Positions 1-11,344 of a stretch of 64,000 nucleotides of DNA are shown one piece after another. Made by a program: the position numbers and the translations under genes. Within the stretch, counting starts at the first letter, position 1, and each line of letters begins with the position of its first letter. The stretch is taken from assembly GCA_020466095.1 (NCBI GenBank), contig CM035806.1, positions 2,040,602 through 2,104,601 of the forward strand. Reading direction: 5' to 3'. The stretch comes from Chlorops oryzae. Lineage: Eukaryota; Arthropoda; Insecta; Diptera; Chloropidae. The notes below the pieces were generated by a model, which worked only from the letters and a program-made list of their open reading frames with translations, was not told the DNA's origin and did no database searches.

Positions 1-540
1 TTTATATTTGAATTTTATATTTTTTCTCAATTTTCGCGCTTTTTTATTTCACTTATGTCTTAATCCTAATCGATCAGAGTTGGTTTTTTTCTGTTTTGCG
101 TCTGTTTTGTTTTGGAATTTCGTTGTGAATGTTCAATGTTCGTTTCGCTTGAGAATATATTTTCCGCAAATTCATACAAGTCCATAAATGCGTTCCACAT
201 TCGATGTTATTTTTCGATTTTCTTTTTTTATATTTTTTTTTTTTTGTTTTTTGTTTGTTTTCTTTTTTTTGGCAAATGTTATTTTTCATCCATTTGTTCT
301 TGCCGCAACTGCTGTGGTCATTGTTTATAGCATTAATTAATTTTTTTTTTTTTTTGTTGTTAAATTTCCTATACAGTGCCCAAACAAACAATTCGAAAAC
401 AAAAATAGAAGCACACACATACACAGAGGAGGCATATCGAGCTTATAAAGCAGGTGCAGAAAATTTATATGCAAAAATGTTTGCTTTGCCCCTTCGCCAC
501 CATTTCGAAATAAGAACCTTCGTCATGCATGAAATTTATC
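1..540. other. AT-rich non-coding DNA
   Basis: Long T-rich runs with no coding frame supported by family similarity or splice signals. Open frames here are products of the poly-T composition. Confidence 0.6.
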
Positions 541-545
541 ACTTT

Positions 546-634
546 GACAGTCATTCAGACAGTCATTCAGCCAGTCATTTAGACAGTCATTCAAACAGTT
601 ATTCAAACAGTCACTCAGACAGTCACTCATCAGT
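546..634. repeat. 12-bp tandem repeat (GACAGTCATTCA)n
   Basis: About seven imperfect copies of GACAGTCATTCA in a row, with single-base variants such as GCCAGTCATTTA. A minisatellite; the His/Ser-rich frame across it is a by-product. Confidence 0.85.
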
Positions 635-883
635 CGGTTCTTCTTCGGAACGTGTCATTGAGCTTTCCATTCACTCTGTCAATTATTAGAATCAATTTTG
701 TGCGACTGACGTACCGGTGGTCTAGAATCCAAAAACCTATAAACAATCGACTTGTGATACACTGGGAAAAATGGTCGACAAAAGTTCATTGGATATTCTT
801 TTTGGGAAAGCTTTTCACTTCTCCTTTTTCCCGAGCTCACGCTCACAACTTCAAAGATTTGTAATTTTAATCGTTACCTAAGA

Positions 884-1078
884 AAAAGTGGCTGCGTGCT
901 ATGCTCTTGATCCCAGGGTCCGAGGTTCGATTCCCGGCACAGGCGAAACGGAGTATAATGGTCCAAGCCTAGCAATGGTTTTTCAAAAAATAAGACTTAC
1001 AATCACACAAACACAAGAAAACCCCTCGTGGTATCACAATGGGCAGCCACTTCAACCTGCCTACCTACCTATTTACCT
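884..1078 (+). mobile_element. tRNA-derived SINE
   Basis: A tRNA-like head carries an A-box-like stretch (AGTGGCTGCGTGC) and a perfect B box (GGTTCGATTCC), as expected for an internal RNA polymerase III promoter. An unrelated body follows, then a tail with CCTCGTGGTATCACAATGGG and CTACCTACCT. Body and tail recur at 3,742-3,925, and the tail also matches the 3' end of the LINE fragment at 3,175-3,475. Confidence 0.75.
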
Positions 1079-1658
1079 TCCAATGAAAACTTCTTCTTAG
1101 CGATTACACAGTGCGACACAATTTTGTAAACAAAAATTTAACGACTGATTTTGAAAGTTCTCGGTGAGTATAACAACGCCTCATACTCAGTTTTGTCAAG
1201 TCACCTCTACTTTTTCTTTAAATAGACTTCAAAATGTGGGGCCGAGAATTAAATTACTCACTTACTTATGGCTATATCTCGTAATCCGTTCAATATTTTA
1301 ATTTCCTATCTATCACATTGCATAGCTCTGAACTCATTTTAAATAGTTTTAGTGCAAACCGACCCGAAAAAACTCTATCTAGTAGGTGCAAATTGCAATT
1401 CCTAAAATTTGACGTGTTTTTTTTATCATATTTTATTTTGTATGGCCTATAGCTCCCAGGGCAATAAAATTTTTTTTTAATTTTTTGATGCAAATATAGA
1501 AAGACTATAACTGAACTACTTCTTCATATGCACGAACTGCATCCGAGCACTACTTGATACCGTTTTTCCGCTACAAAGTTGAACAATTTTTACCAAAAAT
1601 CGGAAGAAAAAACGGAAAATCAGCCTTTGGGTATGCACGAATTTTTTCAATCCAACGC

Positions 1659-1829
1659 AAATGGTTCCGAACCATGAAAATAATATTTAATCAGTGTTGC
1701 ACTGTTTTCTTTTCTGGATAAACTGCCAAGGCAAAAAGGGATTTAAGGAATTCTTTCGTTGGCAGATTATCTAGAAAAAAAACAGTGCAACACTGATTAG
1801 AAATTCTTTTCATGGTTCGGAACCATTTG
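1659..1829. repeat. Imperfect inverted repeat / hairpin element
   Basis: Outer arms AATGGTTCCGAACCATGAAA and its complement enclose inner arms containing CAGTGTTGCACTGTTTTC and its complement. Two nested complementary arm pairs make a hairpin of about 170 bp, typical of a MITE. No TSD was resolved. Confidence 0.65.
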
Positions 1830-1886
1830 CTTTCAAGCGGATTAACACCAAAAAAAATCCTTTAATTTATTTAATTTTTTTCAGTG

Positions 1887-2807
1887 TACCTATTCGATTT
1901 GCAGCTTGTGTCTCAAACGTTGCCTAACAAATAGAATCAATAAGGATTTGATATTTTGTTATGGTTTCGTTGTCGCTTGTTGATTTTCTATTTACAATGG
2001 TAATAAATAAAAAAAAAAAAAATAAAACTCGAAAATTTCCATTTGGAATTTTCAAGATTTCCGAGAATGCAACAAAAAGCACCAAAGAGAATTAAATTTT
2101 TATCTCTTATCGTTTCCTGTTGCCAACGGAAATGTCTTTTGATGGATTTTCTTCTACATTTTTTTTTAGAATGAGATTCCCAGTCCTCAGTTAAGGTTCA
2201 AAGATTTTCTTAGTTGATGAAGATTTTAATTGAAATAAAATAAATAAAAGTAAACAGGGGGAAAATTCTAAATGCGGTGGTAATGAAGACGACATCGAGG
2301 GGAACCCACAACACGTTCGAGTGCCTAAAGAAAAAAAAAACCAACGCAATGATGCGTCGCAAATGTTTTTCTGTTTTTTTTTCTTTTTTTTTCGATGTAA
2401 AATAAACATTCAGTTTAATGGAATTCGGTTTTTAGAACAAAGGCATTCACGATAGAGAGGAATTTTTCCGGGAAAGTGGAAATGCCAAAGATGTTTTCAC
2501 AGTTTTTGTTTTTCTTGTTTTTTTTTTTTTTTTTTGCTTCTTGTTTTGGGTAAATACGGGCCCGAATTTTTCGCCATTCAAGTGGAAAGCATTGCTCGTT
2601 AGAGATGATATTTCTCCGCCATTAAATCATTGAGCATAGAGATGACTATTTGAAAATTAATGAAGCATGCCTGCCAAAAAAGACAAGTGGCCGATCAATG
2701 TTGGAACATGTTTATTTAGCTTATTAGCCCAAAGGTATTATAAGAGTCAGAAATTTAAGAAAAAACATTTTATAAAATTTTTTTTGTTTTGGCAAAGTAT
2801 GCCCTAA
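1887..2807. other. Gene-free AT-rich stretch
   Basis: A/T homopolymers and no recognisable gene, RNA gene or complete repeat. Confidence 0.5.
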
Positions 2808-2836
2808 TGTATGTGGCTCTGGGATAGCGTAGGGGA

Positions 2837-3741
2837 TAGAGTTGTAAAATTTAAGAAAAAATCGATTTTCGAATAATCGAAGACCTGCATAGTTATAAAT
2901 CGATGTTGGATGATTAATTGAAGCAATAAATCGATTAAATCGATTTATTTTTCATTTTTTCCAAACCTATTTATAATGCCTATTTTTTGTTTTCTGAAGT
3001 TTATAAAATAACAGAGTAACAGTATTTTTAAAAATATTCCTTCGCGAATGGGGTAAAAGTCGAAAAATAACAGTTGCCGTTCAACACAACTACAAAGGGG
3101 AATTGCCAAAGAATCGAAGAGCAAGATTGACTTATGTTTAAGCAGTCAATCAATAATTGAGGTCTTTTACACTGTAGAAGTTTCAGATCGGAGGAGGAAG
3201 AAGAACCAGCAAGCCACCTCATGTGTCACTGCCCGAGTCTGGCCAGGAGAAAATCCAGGCTGCTCGACTCCTTCTTCTTCTCCTCCCTCACCGAGCTAAC
3301 ATCTGTTCGAATAAAAGACATGGCTCGCTTCATAAATGAGTCTAACTGGTTCCACCAAAGGTGTAACTAGGAAGGCATGCCTTCCCTCGTGGTATCACAA
3401 CGGGCCCATATGCGGCCTAAGTGTGTCCCCTTAAAGGGGGCAGCCACCCTAACCTAACCTTACCTAACGCTACTCAATTAATGATATTCAATTATAGTTC
3501 TGTTCACTTTTGGAGGTGCATTCAGAAGAATTGACCGTCAATTTCTGTATTTTTTCCATTTTTACATATCGTTTTGCTCATATTTTAAACATTTTCCAGA
3601 GTTTCCAAAAAAATTTAACATCGAAAGAAAAAATCGATTTTGTTAAAAATCGAAAAAAACATAATCGATTCTAAAAAAATCGATCGAAAGCCAAAAAAAA
3701 TCGATTAAATCGAAACTTTGAATGTTTTTTTTACAACCCTA
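2837..3741. mobile_element. hAT-like element (905 bp) inserted in a SINE
   Basis: The ends read TAGAGTTGTAA and, on the complement, TAGGGTTGTAA. The 8-bp sequence GTAGGGGA flanks both sides (2,829-2,836 and 3,742-3,749), a perfect TSD of hAT length. The interior near both ends is rich in ATCGATTT motifs. No transposase is visible; the only coding remnant is a LINE 3' end that lies inside the element. Confidence 0.75.
3175..3475 (+). pseudogene. LINE (non-LTR retrotransposon) ORF2 3' end
   Basis: The frame ending at the TAG of 3,368-3,370 reads ...ASHLMCHCPSLARRKSRLLD... and closes with ARFINESNWFHQRCN. H-x3-C-x-C-P followed by Arg-rich residues is the C-terminal zinc-knuckle-like signature of I/R1/LOA/Jockey-type elements (family knowledge). 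The 3' UTR contains CCTCGTGGTATCACAACGGG and ends in a CCTAACCTAACC-like tail. Everything 5' of the last ~60 codons is missing, as is usual after incomplete reverse transcription. Confidence 0.8.
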
Positions 3742-3925
3742 GTAGGGGATGCTTGCTATGCCTAGCACTGGTTTTTCAAAAAATCGCAATCGCATGTTAG
3801 GGGCACACTACATAATAAGACAATACACTCACACAAACACAAGAAAACCTCCTTGGTATCACAATGGGCCGATTAACGACCTAAGTGGCAGTCACTTCAA
3901 CCTACCTACCTACCTAGTCTTAAGA

Positions 3926-6245
3926 AAAGTAAATTCCCCGGGTATATTCTGAATCGGGCTGATTGACTTTCTTTGAAAAAATGTACCTTTTTAGATTAAT
4001 TTTTAAAAAATTGTATGTATGTGATAGATAAAAAAAAAATCGCAGTTGAAATCTTTCAATCATAAAAATAAAAATTTATCGAAAGATTCATATTAAATTA
4101 TATAAATTGAAAGAAAAAATGCCATTAAATGGCACACAGCTAAAATAAACTAAAATCAAGTGAAGCTCTTCAAGTTTGATGTGCGTGCGGCGGGCGCACT
4201 CATGAAATAAATAATTCAAAGTCAAATGACTCCTGGCCCGTGTGTGTGTGTCAGAAGAATTATTCAAAGTTTTGCCAATTTTTTCCCGATCACACTTCTT
4301 CCGAATATACGCTCAACAGTGCAGCAATGGAATTCAAAAAAGAAAGAAAAATAAAGGAGCACAAAATTTATTTTATTCAGTTTATTTATTTTACTCATAC
4401 GCTTTCGGTGTCAAGACAAGATAAACAAATAATCGGTCAATTATTCAATGTTGGGATTGAATAAGCTTCTAAATACCATCAATCGAAGTAAGAGGCGAAC
4501 TGTTAATTTCTCATAAAAGGAATAAATTAGAGCAACTAACATTGATATATTCGTTCCAATTAACAGATTTCATTTATTTACCACATGCAAAAGCGAAAAT
4601 GAAAGGCTTCAAAAAAATTCCAATCTAAACATCATGAAATTTTCATTTCCCTCGCAAAAGCCCAAGAGACTCGAGCTCTCGTCAGGCTCCCCTCAGGCAA
4701 AACCAAAAAAAAACAAAAAACTAAAAATAAATAAATAAAGGGGAAATTAATTAAATTTTCTAAGTCCTCTCCGAGTTGAATTTGATTTAATCTTGTCAAA
4801 ATCGTACACGTGCTCCAATGCTGCTTTCCTTTTTCAAATTACTCTTGACATTTGCGTATGGTTCTCCGATTGTGGCGAACATGGGGAGACCCTACTACTT
4901 TTCTCACCTCAAAATAATTAAAGCTTAGTATCCCCGCACTATTTTCATCAAGAAAAAAAAAAAAAAAAAAATATTCAAAAGAGCTTCAATTTTGTTCACT
5001 GCACTGCACTGCTAGTACACCCCCACGTATGCGCAATTTGAACCTCGCTGCTTTTCATACAGTATTCAGCACACGTATACGCCCCGCTGTACGATGTACT
5101 AAACCAAACCGCTTATTAGAGTAAACTTGAAAAAGTCATTAATTTGGCATAAAAACCGGAATATATCAGAATGTATGAACGATTCTAATAGATCACGTCA
5201 CATGCATACACGTTTCTATTTATTTATTTACTTATTCGATTTATTTATTTATTTATTTACTTATTCGATTTATTTATTTATTTAGCATTTTTGAAAGAAA
5301 ATGCTTGTCAAAAGTCTACGTGAATAATGGCAAAATGGAATATTTTGACCACAAAAAAAAAAAAATTGAAATTATTTCGTAACTGGCTGGATGAAGAAAA
5401 TGGTTTTCTATTAATGGATATAATAGCTTTCAATGTGCCTCAAATAACACATTGCATTGAAAAAATAATTTCATAAGAATTAAAAGCACAATGAAGGCGA
5501 CGACGACGGCTGTCGAATGGTTTTAATTGAAATTGAAGTAAAAATACCTGCGTCAGATCTATTATTTTTTAATTATCTACCCATTATTAAGAAGCCTTTC
5601 TCCGTCATTCGAGGAATAAACTATGCACATGGACATGCATTGATGTGTGTACTAATCCTGAAATCACATCGATTTGTCCTTAAAGCCCATGTGGCTAATT
5701 TAGCTTCTGAAGGTCAAATTTTAATAACATGATTTTGCACTCATGTCCTCTCGTTGCATTTACAAATGCAATTTAAGATAATTTTTTGTGAAAATAATGT
5801 TTTAAGTGAAAATATTCTATATGCTATTTATTTTTTTTTTTTTTAAGTCGAGAATTGAGTACGAGGAGGAGCGTACTTTGCGTTTGTCAGCTTCCTGGAA
5901 GCGGGGCAAAAAATGTGCTTACTGCGCATTATACTAAAAATGTTGCTCTTCAGACGCATGTTGCACTTTTTTATGTAAAATGCAACTGTCTCATACATAA
6001 ATAACCACCGATTGTACACATTTGAAAGCATAATGAATATTCCGAACGTGCTGCAATGTAGCCCAACATCTCCATTCTTCTTCTGTTGTTTTCATTTTGA
6101 CCCTAAATCGTGTTCTATTTAGTATCATTTATCATGGAATGTTAGTAAGCTGTATTCTAACGCCAGCAGGGAGATTGTGCTTATGAAAAACGAACGAACA
6201 TATTTTTATGGATAAAAGTTGAAATTGAAAAATCTTGAAAATATT
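3926..6245. other. Gene-free AT-rich stretch
   Basis: No coding exon was recognised. AAAGTAAATTCCCCGGG near 3,927-3,950 matches the repeat at 63,196-63,400. A GC-richer island near 5,010-5,100 resembles one near 12,060-12,145 (both contain CGTATGCG and ACACGTATACG), perhaps another degraded repeat. Confidence 0.5.
5217..5284. repeat. TTTA-rich tandem repeat
   Basis: A unit of about 32 bp made of TTTATTTATTTACTTATTCGA occurs about twice. Confidence 0.75.
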
Positions 6246-6469
6246 CAGGGGTGTCACAGAATCCGATAGCTGTCGGAATCGGAATTAAAAACGATCGAGA
6301 TTTCATACAGAATAGAAAAATTTTGTTATTTTTGGTTTTCAATCGGAATCATTATCGGTTCTTAATTGTACAGAATCCTATTTTATCCGGCTGTCTATGA
6401 AAAATTTATGAAAATCCATTTGACTAAAATTCCAATTCCGATAGCTATCGGATTCTGTGACAACCCCTG
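6246..6469. mobile_element. 224-bp MITE with ~40-bp TIRs (CAGGGGTGTCACAG)
   Basis: The left end CAGGGGTGTCACAGAATCC and the complement of the right end, CAGGGGTTGTCACAGAATCC, agree over about 40 bp, including GATAGCTRTCGGAAT. A CAGGGGTG start is typical of hAT termini, but no 8-bp duplication is present (only ATT on both sides), so the superfamily is unresolved. Confidence 0.8.
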
Positions 6470-6859
6470 ATTAGTGCTTTAATTTTCCTTTTAATCGGAA
6501 TTACAAGGATTTCGGATTATAGAACGAAGTCATTCATAGCCACTGAGTTAAAGGGTTCCCCAACAGAAAACGAATAAGGTATCAGGAACAGAAACAGAAT
6601 CAGAGAGAGATTTCTCGGTTTCGGTTTCAAAGCTTGCAGGGAAAATTTTCAAAACAGGCAAGTTTTAATATGACTTCTGGAATCGTGGAGAACTCCAATA
6701 AATCTGCCTGTCTACAGTGTACTCTGTTCTTGGGGACACCCCTGTTAAACGAACGAAATTTTGGGAATGCTCTAGTAATCCTGCTTCTCGAATAGTTTCC
6801 TCTTGAGCGGACACCTCTGTTAAGCGGACATATTTTTTAGTCCCGTAGGTGTCCGCTTA

Positions 6860-8186
6860 CACCGAAAAAAATCCGTAGGTAATATTGAAGAAATGGGCTG
6901 CGTTATTGAAGAAACGGCAGTAAAAATAGAGCTAACTAAAAAAAGCAATCAATATGAATAAAGACGATATTCAATATGAAAAAAATCAAATCAGGAAAAA
7001 AATTTCGTTATATTGAAGAAATTTCTTCATATCTACGAAAATAATTATTGATATTGAATAAATTTCTTCAATATTACAAAAGATTTTCTTCAATATGAAG
7101 AAATTTATTGAAATACGCAACCCTGCTTAGTTATATTGAAGAAATTTCTTCATATTTATATATTTCAAAATTTCATCATATGTATTAACTGTTGTGAGTC
7201 CCGTCTGTCTCACATCTGCTATTTTTTATAGACAAGAAAATCGTCCAAATATCATACACACAAAACAGTATATTAACTTTCTCATTGCAAGCAATAATGA
7301 TTGACTAAATAAAGACTCGCGATAAGAATTAAAAAACAATTTTATGTATATATGATTGTGTGGTTAAAAGGACGAAAATTCTAAAATATTATGAAAGGAC
7401 TTAAAGAAATTTTTCAAAATTTAATTTATTTATTTATTATTAAAGTTAGGAGAGTTTCCAAAACTATACTAACTTAGATTATTTATAGCGCTGGAAATAT
7501 TTTCTTTCAATTTTCAAATTAAACACAATTTCGCTGCTTCCATAAAAAAGGCGTTTTCACTTCATGGACAAACTTTGCTTATGACGCTGAATCTTCTGCC
7601 TTAAGACTCATCAACCTCAAGAACTTTTTAAAAATATTCAATTTTTCGTAATATTGAAGAAATTCTTCATATCTCAAGAATTACATTAGTCATATTGAAG
7701 AAATTTCATTATTTATACGAAATAAATTCGTTATATTTAATATATAAATTAATTTTAAGACAATTTCTTCGTCATATTGAAAAAATTTCTTCATATTTAC
7801 GAAATTAATTTCTTTATATTCACGAATACGTTTTGTTATATTAACGAAATTTCTTCATATCAACAAACAAATTACGTCATATTGAAGAAATTTCTTCATT
7901 TATACGAAAATTCTAAATTTTAAAATGTCCTACGAAAGCTTTTGTCATATGTAAGAAAATTTCTTTAGTATGAAGAAATGTTTTCGTACCTATGAAGAAA
8001 TTTTGTTATATTGATTAAACTATTTAACTCATATTGAAGAATTTTTTTTCGTTCCATTCACAAAATTTCTGCAATATTACAAATATTTTCGTCAGCATGA
8101 AGAAAATTCGTTATATTGACTAAAATTCGTATTCAAATATTTACGAAAATTTTTATTCAATATTACTGCCGATATTTCTTTCAGTG
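6860..8186. mobile_element. 1.33-kb TIR element packed with TTGAAGAAATTTCTTCA palindromes
   Basis: The ends are TA-CACCGAAAAAAATCCGTAGG and, on the complement, TA-CACTGAAAGAAATATCGGCAG, both followed by TAATATTGAA. The interior is a degenerate array of a short palindrome (TTGAAGAAATTTCTTCA), with at least six good copies (near 7,010, 7,133, 7,652, 7,777, 7,840 and 7,890) and many partial ones. No coding frame was seen. Confidence 0.7.
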
Positions 8187-8904
8187 TAAGAGAGAGTACA
8201 CTTTATTTGATAGTCAAGACTGTCGTCCGCGGTGTCGTTATTCACGATATGAAAGCGATGATACCCTTGTGGGAGTTTGAGTTTTTAAAAAACAAAAATT
8301 AAAACCCTCCTCCTGAAAAGTACCAATATTTCATAAATGCCGTTTATCTTAATTTGCAAAAATCTCCTTTGTCATAAGAGAGTGTTTCAGTTTCTTCATC
8401 CCCACACGATGAGAATTTTTTGTTTTATTTTGCTACTACCAATGAAATGTTGAAAATTTCCAACTCCCCTCGTTTCACCAACCTCCAAATCTCCCACTCT
8501 CACTCTCTCTCTCTCTCTCTCTCTTCCCTCGCCCCAATGAGAATACATAAATATGTCAATTTACATTTTCAAATAAGCTTTTTGAAAAACGCTGCTATTT
8601 CATGGGGAAATCGAATAAAAAAAAATTTCACAAAAAAATTTTGTAGTAGCTCTAAACTGAAGGACGAGCGCAACTGTAACCCGACGTTTTACAGGATTTG
8701 AACACCAAGATTTTGTTAGTTGAACTTTGATTCTGGATATGCAAACAAAAGAATCGTTTTGACAACATTGTTTGATTGCACATACATACATACGTTCGTT
8801 CGTTGTTAGCCAAGGTCCGTATGCACACGAATGTATGTCCGAAATGCACAATGTCATCCCAGAAGGAAGACTCATCAATGGCATTGGCATCAATAGCATA
8901 GGGA
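8187..8904. other. Gene-free stretch
   Basis: A (CT)n microsatellite lies at about 8,503-8,522. No exon could be supported. Confidence 0.5.
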
Positions 8905-9037
8905 CTCTCTCCAGCTCTGTCAAAAATGAAAAACTTCATATAAAAAAACATTTCAGGAAATTTCTGATTCATTGCTGAAGCGTTTTTTTTTTCTTTTTTT
9001 TATTTGAAGTTTTTCATTTCTGACAGAGCTGGAGAGA
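8905..9037. mobile_element. ~130-bp hairpin MITE, copy 1
   Basis: The left arm CTCTCCAGCTCTGTCA plus AAAATGAAAAACTTCA and the complement of the right arm agree over about 40 bp, leaving a loop of about 50 bp. A second, more diverged copy lies at 9,331-9,456. Confidence 0.75.
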
Positions 9038-9047
9038 GCCTCATAAG

Positions 9048-10029
9048 TATGCCTCGGAATTTGTATATGTAAAAAAAAATGAAAAAAAATTCAAACATAA
9101 ATGCAAAAAATTCAAAATATTCAAAAAAAGATTCCAAAAAAAATTCAAAAAAAATTCAAAAAAAAATTAAAAAAAAAAAATTTTTAAAATTTATTCAAAA
9201 AAATTCAAAAATTATCAAAAAAAATTCAAAATATTCAAGAATTCACTGTCCAAAATGCACAATGTCAGTCGAATAAGCACTCAATCCAATGGCATTGGCA
9301 TCCAATATGCACTAGCGAGACTCTCGTCCAGCTCTGTCAGAAAATTTGAAAAACTTCATATAAAAAAACATCGTTCGAGGCAATTTCTGATTCAGTTTAA
9401 TGAGTAGCGTATTTTTTGAGTACTTTTTTTGTTTGAGTTTTTCATTTCTGACAGAGCTGGAGAGACCCATAATGTATGCACTCGGAATTTCGAATATGTA
9501 AAAAAAGCTTTTAAAAATATATTCACGAACATTCGGAATTCATTTAATGCAAAAAATTCAAAATATTGAAAATTTTGCAAGTCAAAAATTTCCAACTCAA
9601 GCCCATAACGTATCCAACATTGCGATGAGCTCACTGCGAGAGCGCAGTTACGAGACGCACTCGAAATTTCAATATATTGCAATCACTATGGTCAAGCTCA
9701 ATGTATCGCACTGCAGATCTCGTAGCGCAGAAATTCATTGGAGATGAAATGCGTCACGCAAAATATTTTCGTGACGTCGCGCACTCTCGCATCGGGCTAA
9801 TATTGGTCAATATTGGATTTTGGGCTTAAGTTCGATTTAGTATGCCTATTAAAATGTTGAATTGTCAAATTAGCCAAAAAAAAAGCCTACTTCAGTGAAT
9901 AAAATATTCAAAAAGCACAGTTAAATTCCAAAAAATTCCAAAAAATTCAAAAAAATTCAAAATATTCAATAAATTCAAAAAATTCAAAAAAATTCAAAAA
10001 AATTCAAAATATTCAAAATCCGAGCTCTA
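9048..10029. mobile_element. hAT-like element, TAGAGCTCGG family (982 bp, internally rearranged)
   Basis: The left end TATGCCTCGGAATTTG and the complement of the right end, TAGAGCTCGGATTTTG, are flanked by exact 8-bp TSDs CTCATAAG (9,040-9,047 and 10,030-10,037). The subterminal regions are AATTCAAAAA tracts. Internally a segment beginning near 9,240 repeats host sequence from about 8,830 onward, including the hairpin MITE and a second start of this element at about 9,474. So a local duplication, or an assembly fold, lies inside. Confidence 0.75.
9331..9456. mobile_element. Hairpin MITE, copy 2 (degraded)
   Basis: It shares CCAGCTCTGTCAGAAA, GAAAAACTTCATATAAAAAA and TTTCTGACAGAGCTGGAGAG with the copy at 8,905-9,037. 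It carries many small insertions and deletions and lies within the duplicated block. Confidence 0.65.
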
Positions 10030-10037
10030 CTCATAAG

Positions 10038-11171
10038 AATACTCGTAATTTATTGATATTCACTCGCAAAGGTTTTCCCCCACAGCCAAGCTCAGTAGGT
10101 ACAAAAAAAAATGAAGCGAGGATGTTTCGTTTCACATTATATTTGAAAAGATTTTTTTTTTTTTTTTTGTTTTATCCCACATGACGTCCTGAATTTATTT
10201 CTTTGAACTTTTTCGTTTTTCGCTTCACTTCTTTTACGACTTTGAAGGCGTCCATGTTTGCCAAATGTTTATTCTACATCGAAAGGAAATTGAATTTTCA
10301 TCGCATTTGGCCATAATATGTTGACGAATCTAAGCGATCCAAAGAGCATGTTTATGGGTTATAAAAAAAAAAAATTAAACGCAAGCACACAAAGTCGTCG
10401 ACGAACGAATGAATTAAATTGTGATATTCGGCAGAATGTGTCTGCTCTCAATTCGCGCTATTAATTCGCATTGAAAATTGGATAGAAATTAACGTAAATG
10501 CTGAGACATGAGGAAAATGGATTTTCCCATTCAGCAACAGACGACCGAACATCACTTGAAACTGTGAACGCTATGGGTGTGAAGACACTTAGGCGGGTGC
10601 GAACGGGTCATAATGCACACGCACACACACTCATATATATATAAAATATGGGTTTTGCGGGACTTATGACAGAATTTCCGCAGAGTATTCGAGCCGGTCG
10701 AGTCATGTCATGTTTAGTTGACGTTTAAAGGCATCATGAGCTCGTGCTATGCTTCGATGGCAGGCAAAGAAGACATTTTAATAATGCAAAAGAGGATTGC
10801 TATGGGGCTTACGGAATAGAGCATAAAATGTTTATCTATATATAAGTATATATACAACATACATATGTATATGAAAATATGTTAATGCAAGATTCCACTT
10901 CAACAAAATTCTATGACTTGAGCTACAAAAAAAAAAAGAACCCAAGAGTTATAGAAGAGAATTAAATTTTGTCTCTTACAAGCATAAAATAAGATAATGA
11001 TATGTGAAAGAAATGAGCAGATGTCTGCTTGAAAGATTATCATATGAATTCATTTGCCAAACGCTTTGCGTCGCCGACGCTCTGCGAGTGGAAGGAAAAG
11101 TGTAATTAAATGAATAAATTCATTCTCAGACTCAAGCACAATGGAGTGCCTGAAAAATATGTAGAATGTTG
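10038..11171. other. Gene-free stretch
   Basis: No exon or RNA gene was recognised. AT-rich, with TATATA runs near 10,630 and 10,840. Confidence 0.5.
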
Positions 11172-11179
11172 CTGATAGA

Positions 11180-11336
11180 TAGAGCTCGGATTTTGAATAT
11201 GTAAAAAAATGAAAAAAAAAATTCCCAAAAATATTAAAAAAATTTTCAAAAAAAAAAATGCAAAAAATTCAAAATATTTAAAAAATTCAAAAAAAAAATT
11301 CAAAAAAAATTCAAAATATTCAAAATCTGAGCTCTA
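11180..11336. mobile_element. 157-bp hAT MITE, TAGAGCTCGG family
   Basis: The ends TAGAGCTCGGATTTTGAATA and (complement) TAGAGCTCAGATTTTGAATA are flanked by a perfect 8-bp TSD CTGATAGA (11,172-11,179 and 11,337-11,344). The interior is only AATTCAAAAA-type sequence. This is the smallest intact member of the family and defines its minimal ends. Confidence 0.9.
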
Positions 11337-11344
11337 CTGATAGA

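Larger units (their letters stand above)
760..1886. mobile_element. Possible CACTG-ended element holding a SINE and a hairpin
   Basis: The left boundary reads TA then CACTGGGAAAAA; the right boundary reads TTTTTTTCAGTG then TA. This TA-flanked CACTG end structure matches the elements at 16,929, 21,808 and 6,860. The TIR is only about 12 bp, so the pairing of these two ends is tentative. Inside lie a SINE and an imperfect hairpin. Confidence 0.35.
2808..3925 (+). mobile_element. Second SINE copy, split by a hAT-like insertion
   Basis: The 3' body (3,742-3,925) matches the SINE at 884-1,078, sharing GGTTTTTCAAAAAAT, the CACACAAACACAAGAAAACC block and GGTATCACAATGGGC. The 5' remnant (about 2,808-2,836) lies on the far side of the element at 2,837-3,741. 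The B box is missing from this copy. Confidence 0.6.

Noticed and set aside
3450..3475. CCTAACCTAACC as telomeric (TTAGG)n sequence
   Set aside because: Only two or three degenerate units directly after a LINE 3' UTR, and flies have lost TTAGG telomeres; it is the element's tail.
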